A stretch of DNA of 64,000 nt. Source: Bathymodiolus brooksi (Eukaryota > Mollusca > Bivalvia > Mytilida > Modiolidae). Made by a program: the position numbers and the translations under genes. Positions 58,520 through 64,000 of the stretch are shown here, in pieces. Every line of letters begins with the position of its first letter. Position 1 is the stretch's first letter. The notes beneath the pieces are model-generated. The model did no database searches. It was not told the origin of the DNA and saw only the letters and a program-made list of their open reading frames with translations. The stretch spans positions 25,529,804 to 25,593,803 of the forward strand of contig OY804579.1 of NCBI GenBank assembly GCA_963680875.1, given 5' to 3'.

Positions 58520-58785
58520 GATGCCGTCGTGGTCGTGATCGCATGGTGTTTGGATTTACAACTACCTGTGCAATCAATGCTTTTCACCACTAAAGTTGTG
58601 AGTTCGAACCCCGTTCATAGCGAGCTGTATTCGATGCAACATTATGTGATAAAGTTAGTCAGTGACTTGCGACAGGTCGATGGTTTTCTGCGGTACTCCG
58701 GTTTCCTCCACCAATAAAACTGACCGCCACGATATAACTGAAATATTGTTGAATGTGGCGTAAAACACCATACACCATAAAACCA
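58520..58785 (+). mobile_element. tRNA-derived SINE (plus-strand copy)
   Basis: The head has GTGGTCGTGATCGCATGG (A-box-like) and GAGTTCGAACCCC (B box, 58601-58613). The tail has ACTCCGGTTTCCTCCACC, AAACTGACCGCCACGATATA and AAATATTGTTGAATGTGGCG. The same tail, complemented, is in the 8632-8915 copy. Neither carries ORFs of its own. Confidence 0.78.
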
Positions 58786-59060
58786 ATTAAAAGTTGTAGT
58801 TTTTGTAAGGGTGACCACTCTGTGAAATCCAGACAGGGCATAAAGACGTGCATATGGTCAACAATTTCTTGAAAATTTTGATCTCTTATATTTTTGTATG
58901 CCGGACATTCAAGTAAAAAGTGTTGAAGAGATTCGATGGCAAATAAGGACACGCATCGCACACCCGGGCTGTCACATAACTTCATTCTATTAAGTGCAAG
59001 TATTAGTTCTTGCTAGTAATTTTAACCTTGACCACTGATATTCTACAGTAGACAAGTACG
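58786..59060 (-). pseudogene. LINE ORF2 C-terminal scrap
   Basis: Minus-strand ORF with ESLQHFLLECPAYKNIRDQN, the H...C part of the C-terminal zinc knuckle. The preceding cysteines lie in another frame (CDACP). The ORF then runs into the complement of the adjacent SINE, giving a chimeric end without meaning. It differs from the LINE at 47.6-52.9 kb. Confidence 0.65.
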
Positions 59061-59115
59061 GTTGTATATCTTGAAATATACAAACATTTTTGAAAAATTC
59101 AAGACTACGCTATTT

Positions 59116-59575
59116 AGCTCACCTTGCCAAAGGCAATGTGAGCTTTTGCCATCACTTGGCGTCCGTCGTCTGTCGTCCGTTAACTTTTCACATTTTAATC
59201 TTCTCCTTTAAAACTACTTAGCCAAATTAACTGAAACTTGGTAGGAAGCATATATGGAAGGTCCTCTATAAAGATTGCACATTTAGTGCCGATCCGTGAA
59301 CAAACATGGCTGTCACAGGCAATTCTTGTTTCTGATTGGTTGATTTAAAATAAATCTTCTCCTCTGAAACCGCTTGGTCAAATAAATCGAAACTTGGTAG
59401 GAAGCATCTATGGAAGGTCCTCTATAAAGATTGCTCAGTTAGTTCCGATCCGTGAACAAACATGGCCGCCACAGGAAATTTTTGTTTCTGATTGGTTGAT
59501 TTAAAAAAAAAATTCTCCTCTGAAACAGCTTGGTCAAATAAACCGAAACTTGGTAGGAAGCATCTATGATTTGAT
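59116..59575 (+). repeat. AGCTCACC-type repeat, 3'-truncated
   Basis: Starts TTTAGCTCACCTTGCCAAAGGC with GGCGTCCGTCGTCTGTCGTCC. Two and a half body blocks (ACTTGGTAGGAAGCATCTATG) follow, then the match stops. No 3' terminus. Confidence 0.75.
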
Positions 59576-59868
59576 ATTTGATTTGTAAAAGTTTAAATAT
59601 CTTTATAAAAAAGATCTATTTTAAAGGCTGTCAGAATTAAGTTTTTTGTTTATATTAAAAGTTGCCAGTATTCGATGTTTTATACTAATAAAATGCTCTG
59701 AACAAAAAGCCAGGTTTAAAAAATCTGCTATAATGTCGTAATTAGTGAAAAGAATTCGAATGTTTAACATCGTCTGTTGGTGGAATCGCAATCAACACAT
59801 GATTAATTATGAATCGGCTGCAGTTCCGAAGTTTGCCGAGCAGCGTGTGATAACTGCTATAAATAAAT
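59576..59868. other. No recognisable feature
   Basis: AT-rich, no coding or repeat signal I can support. Confidence 0.5.
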
Positions 59869-60075
59869 TTATCCGTAAGACGTCCATCTGTCATATTCAT
59901 CACCTATGAATACTCTGGTTTTGTTGTATTTTGCTGAATCCTCCTTTTTGTGTCGTTTTTGTGTAGAATCCGTCAATGTTTTTGTTCTTCCACGTTTCGA
60001 TTTTTGCACATCGGATATTTTCTTCATCAACAAACAATTTCGCACATGCGCAAACGCTTTCCCGAATGAGTTCAC
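59869..60075 (-). CDS. Short hypothetical ORF with KTRVxIGxxxxRW-like motif
   Basis: 68 codons, basic (KSKRGRTKTL, KRHKKEDSAKYNKTRVFIGD, EYDRW). A 'TRVxIGxxFxRW' phrase recurs, from memory, in many short animal proteins thought to be linked to transposons. It lacks the residues that usually follow RW and stops shortly after. It could be a first exon or a pseudogene fragment. A long overlapping ORF on the opposite strand has no motif. Confidence 0.35.
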   Translation of the reverse strand: MNSFGKAFAHVRNCLLMKKISDVQKSKRGRTKTLTDSTQKRHKKEDSAKYNKTRVFIGDEYDRWTSYG

Positions 60076-60139
60076 TGTCAGGTCGTATGAATATTGGGCG
60101 GGTCAACATTGATTTCTTTCCTGGATGGAAGAAAATCAA

Positions 60140-61391
60140 ACAGCGACGTATTTCCTTCGTTCTACAAATGTAGGCTATTTACGTATGATATTATGAAAAA
60201 ATTCAACTGCAATATATCTTTATGGTTTTTTAAATCAAAGTTTAGGTCTTATATTTGGAAACATTTTTTTTAATTAAAATAACGGCCTGTATGCCTTTAA
60301 ATATAAACATATTTATTTTTAACAATTAATTTTGAAAGCAAAATTCCTATACAATATCATTCGGGATCCAGTGGGCAGATAAATTGTATGGTTGTAACTT
60401 GCTTGAGACGATTGTAATGCTTATTTCCTGTGATTGAATCATAAAATGATCCTATAAGATGTATAATTTAAAATGCCGAATCAAATTAATAAAATTAGAT
60501 GTGTATATACCACTGTCACTCGATTAAAACACATGACGGTCTTTATTTTGAGCTTACGTGACAAAGTATCACCTCGGTTAAAATTAAAGGAATATCATGT
60601 TGAATACACTAAATACATGTTCACTGTTTATAATAGCGACCCAGTAAGTAGCAATGTAATCATCTAAAGTACATGTATATCGTCCGTAGCTAATTACATA
60701 CAAATATGACATACACATTTATCTTTAATAGTTATCTTCCGGTTTTGTCCACTTAACATTAAACAAGGCACTGGATATAATTGTTATATATTTCGCAAGC
60801 ACAAGTTTACTTTAATAAAAACTAACAGGTCGATCTGTGCCTCCCACAACAATAGGAAATATATCGGGAATCGGTATTTCTGAGAACGATGCAATGAAGT
60901 TTCTACAATTGTATGCGTTTTTCTTCACTGTACATATCTTATTGGAGCCTGTGTCGTTAAAATCTTCCAGGAGAAAGCCAAGGTCAAAGAAGACAAAAGA
61001 AGAAAGGACGGTAAATGTACTTTATATTTTAAACATTATGAAACAATAACTAGGACTACAGTGAGTTAGTGATTGTTATTTAACGCCAAAATGAGCACCT
61101 TTTCAGGCTATATCATGAGGAGTAAGGACTACATTTTTTTTAATTTGATATGCAAATCTTTGTGTACACGTAGTTTGTCCTATAGGCTGGTTTAGGTTTT
61201 TGTTACTTACTCTGATAGGGGCTTTGGTGCATATTTATTACGGAGTAGATATAAACATTCTCGAACGTGATCCGCGGATTGGTTGTATATAAAATGCTCC
61301 GTGAATGTCTCATAAATTGAGGAGTACCACATGACCGCGTGACTATCAGCTGGACCCGATTATTCACCTTGTGATTAATATTAATCCAGTG
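60140..61391. other. Mostly featureless; one weak exon candidate
   Basis: Between AACTAACAG (ends 60828) and AGGACG|GTAAAT (about 61011) a frame is open and ends in a basic run (SSRRKPRSKKTKEERT), resembling an exon with consensus splice edges. No protein family is recognised and no partner exon is found. Otherwise AT-rich sequence. Confidence 0.25.
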
Positions 61392-61662
61392 CAGGGGCGG
61401 ATTCAGGGGGGGCGCACCAGGCGCGCGCCCCCCCTAAAATTGGAAAAAATAAGATTTTTTGGCGTAAAATCGTGATTTTTCACACGAAATACCTCAAAAA
61501 TTTTCGCGCCTCCCTCGGCAATTGAAAAAATATGATTTTTTGGCGTAAAATCGTGATTTTTCACACGAAATACCCAAAAAATTTTCGCGCCTCCCTCTGC
61601 TCGGCGCAATTTTTTTAAGTGCGCCCCCCCCCCCCTAACTTGAAATCCTGGATCCGCCCCTG
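61392..61662. mobile_element. 271-bp hAT-like MITE
   Basis: Ends CAGGGGCGGATTCAGG and CCTGGATCCGCCCCTG are inverted with one mismatch, followed inward by G-rich and C-rich runs. Inside, an 81-bp block with GGCGTAAAATCGTGATTTTT is tandemly repeated (starts near 61453 and 61534). CAGTG flanks both sides, but a clean 8-bp duplication is not seen. The minus-strand ORF at 61403-61609 reads only this repeat. Confidence 0.82.
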
Positions 61663-62095
61663 CAGTGTTAAATTAAATTCGGTTACATAACAAAGAGTTA
61701 AAATTATGTTTGTCATCTTCATTTAACCATTTGGTTATATGGGGAACGTATGTGTTCATTGTTCGAGATTTGCATATATATCAAGTGCACGTGTATTTTT
61801 ATCATGTTTTGTCAAATTAAAAAAAAAATCGAACAAAAAATCATGACGTATGTTAATGAACTTTCAAGGGCGGACTTTGCTAAATTTTGTAACCGTATGG
61901 GAAGTCGGGTCGTGTAAATTTGTCTGATTTTATTTCACTCAATTGTGGGTAATGGCGGATAGCCGGATAGGAATCACACGCAAAATATGTGACAAATTTT
62001 CTGGTCCTTTCCTTGGAATGCAGGAGTATTCGTCTATTATTCCCAGCAGTTGCTGTTAAAAGAAATTTTCATACGATTTTGGATAGTCCGTGTAA
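61663..62095. other. Leader of a LINE-like ORF1 or plain spacer
   Basis: Less AT-rich towards its right end (TGGGTAATGGCGGATAGCCGG). It may be the 5' UTR of the element starting at 62099, but no boundary is visible. Confidence 0.3.
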
Positions 62096-62098
62096 TGC

Positions 62099-62948
62099 AT
62101 GGGAAAGATGATAAAACGAAAATCTAACGCCAATACAGGCAAGTCATCTGAATCATCCAAGTCGAGCACACTGCCTCAAACTAAAACAATGAACTTCTCA
62201 CCGTCTCAAAGTTACAGTCCGAGTGAGATAATAAGGTCAGCAAATAATGTTTTGTATGGACATAACAATATTCCACCTTTTAATATAGAATACTCCAGGT
62301 CAAACTGAAGCTCCAAATACTACACCTAATTTCATACTGTCTCAACAACCACCCCCGTTTTACATCAGCACAGCTTACATCTAGTCCTCAGAGTCTACCG
62401 CCTGGGTTGGAAAGATATTTCAATGATATAAACAATAAACTTTCCAAGTTAGATTTTATTAGACAATATCATCCATAGACTTAACTCATTGGAGTTTTCA
62501 AACTCAAATGGTACAGCTGAAGACCGATGTCCGTGATATTTCACAACTTGTTGAGGGGGGTGCCAATCGATGTCAGCACCTAGAAAATAAAGTCATAGAC
62601 TTACAAAGCCAAAACCATGATCTATTTTGTCAAAACTCTGAAGTAAAAGAAGAATTTCTGAAAAGGCAAACCAGAAGCATGAAAGATAATTTATTGTTTG
62701 CTGGTATCCCAGTAACATCAGCGGAAGAGAACACTCAAGAAGTGTTCGAATGCTTTATGAAGAATGTTCTAACATATGAAGAGGATGTTCAAGTCGCACA
62801 TCGATTGCTCAATCGTCGAGATGGTCGTCCAAGATCAATTGTAGCCAAATTCGAGCATAGGAAAGATAGAGAACGTGTGTTAGACATTGTCAAAACTGGT
62901 TTACTTGTCAAAACTGGTTTACTCAATGGCAGTCATTTTAGTTTTTAG
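62099..62948 (+). pseudogene. LINE ORF1-like (L1/transposase_22 type), frameshifted and truncated
   Basis: Two ORFs in different frames: 62099-62308, Ser/Lys-rich, and 62508-62948. The second begins with a predicted coiled coil (LENKVIDLQSQNHDL) and continues with RSMKDNLLFAGIP, VQVAHRLLNRRDGRPRSIVA and KFEHRKDRERVL, the RRM-like core of LINE ORF1 nucleic-acid chaperones. At least one frameshift and stops lie between them. Near 62887 GTCAAAACTGGTTTACT is duplicated and the match ends, followed by T-rich sequence. Confidence 0.7.
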
Positions 62949-63128
62949 TTTTTAGTATAAACACATTTTTATTTGCTAAATATAACAAATAGGGATCGGA
63001 CACAAGTCTTCTCCCGAGTACAATAATTTACAATATGGAATAGCATGCGCAATGAAATGATATAATATGTATATAATAGCATAGAGTTAAATATACAAAG
63101 AATGATTATATACAAAAACATAGGTTTA

Positions 63129-63411
63129 GGGAACGACCATTTAACTTGAAGGGGGGGTTATGGTTTTTTTTCTAAAAAAATATTCTGATTCCCAATGTTG
63201 CTGAAAAAAATATTCTGATTTTGGTGGAGGAAAAAAAAAATAATCTGATTCAGAGTTTTTGTCATATAACCTAATGTTAAATTCATGAAAAAAATTTCGC
63301 TCTTTGCGCGACAAAAAAATAAATATTCTAACTCTTGTGTTGTCCGAAAAAAAATTTATGAACGAAACAAAAAACCATAACCCCCCCTTCAAGTTAAATG
63401 GTCGGTCCCTT
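63129..63411. mobile_element. G/C-tract MITE, copy 2
   Basis: Nearly identical to 53281-53580 but with short G7 and C7 tracts. Ends GGGAACGACCATTTAACTT and AAGTTAAATGGTCGGTCCC. TTA-like flanks are possible target duplication. The minus-strand ORF at 63141-63392 is an artefact. Confidence 0.88.
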
Positions 63412-63429
63412 AGACAATATACGAGAAAA

Positions 63430-64000
63430 AAAGAAAAAAGAAAAGAGAATAAATACTTTTGGAGATGTGTGTTGGTTGTTTAGATCATTTAGACAATTGT
63501 AAATCTTTTGGAGTCTTTAATATATTTAAAAGCATGTTTAAAAATAGTTATATTTTCTTGATATGTTAGGAGATCACTTCCTTTTGTCAGTAGATTTACA
63601 ATCAATATTGATGTTAGAAGGTAGCCAGTTAAGACTATTAAATAATATTTCCCTATTATCTGTATATTTATCACAATCAAAAGAGAAATGGTGAGAATTT
63701 TCACATGGTGCGCCACAGCTACAGGAAGCATTTGATAAAATTTTAACTTTACATAAATCGTATTTCAAGAAGGATGCATTGCAGCGAAGCTGTGTTAGAA
63801 TTATATTTAGTTTTCTAGGACCATAAGAATAGTGTCTCGGAATTGGCATTGAGATTGAACTGCGGATTGCCTTTTTAAATTTAGATAATGTGTCAAGATT
63901 ACGCACTGAAAGATTAAGGTTGTTCCATTCCCTTACTGTATAATTACGTAGCTGAGACGAAAGAATCTTTAGTTAAAGATAGTCTACAGAATGGAACAAT
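63430..64000 (-). pseudogene. LINE ORF2 C-terminal end, cut by the window edge
   Basis: On the minus strand: NYTVREWNNLNLSVRNLDTL, then SYGPRKLNIILTQLRCNASF and CSCGAPCENSHHFSFDCDKY, the C-terminal zinc knuckle of another non-LTR retrotransposon. A stop follows near 63571. The reverse transcriptase would lie to the right of the window. Confidence 0.75.

Noticed and set aside
58602..58613. A functional tRNA gene
   Set aside because: A B-box-like GTTCGAACCC is present, but no cloverleaf or acceptor stem could be drawn; it is the head of a SINE.
60837..61049. A coding exon in a new gene
   Set aside because: Splice-like edges are present but no homologous family or partner exon was recognised, so it is kept only as a weak candidate in the spacer entry.

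Overview
The window is animal nuclear DNA, most likely from a marine bivalve and probably a mussel (Mytilidae). This rests on AT-rich sequence, spliced exons with GT/AG borders, many copies of a dispersed repeat starting AGCTCACCTG and rich in GTCCGTCGTCCG, a second dispersed repeat starting AAGTCTCCCAAACCACG, and a tRNA-derived SINE. I recall the dispersed repeats from bivalve genomes; no search was run.

One host gene is recognisable: the 3' half of a PDXDC1 homologue (pyridoxal-dependent decarboxylase domain-containing protein 1) on the + strand. Exons lie at 1479-1597, 5952-6044, 10107-10206, 15617-15819 and 16850-16944/16948. A tiny terminal exon is likely at 31300-31324. Its introns hold a dead Merlin-like transposase with a histone-type 3' stem-loop (0.1-0.75 kb), several AGCTCACC repeats, a 1.54-kb hAT-like element, a 60-bp minisatellite and, probably inside the last intron, a 13.6-kb satellite of about 191 monomers of 71 bp (17.4-31.0 kb).

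From 33 to 64 kb I see no convincing host gene. Layout: an AGCTTACC repeat (33.4-34.8 kb); a 3.3-kb transposon with long inverted ends, a perfect 9-bp target duplication, a Mutator-like transposase scrap and two nested elements (34.9-38.3 kb); two unrelated minisatellites that both have a 33-bp period (39.3-46.2 and 46.5-47.4 kb), whose long ORFs are probably not genes; a dead LINE broken by two DNA elements (47.6-52.9 kb); a minus-strand Ty3/Gypsy pol relic broken by a 1.6-kb element (53.7-56.3 kb); a foldback-rich stretch (56.4-58.4 kb); a SINE; three LINE scraps; and several MITEs.

The genes do not form a pathway. The window is a record of nested transposition and tandem amplification around one conserved gene. 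The clearest new observation is that the 71-bp satellite has a solitary diverged relative at 4871-4941, in an upstream intron of the same gene, and both sit in matching flanking sequence. This suggests the satellite grew from a segment of a dispersed repeat.
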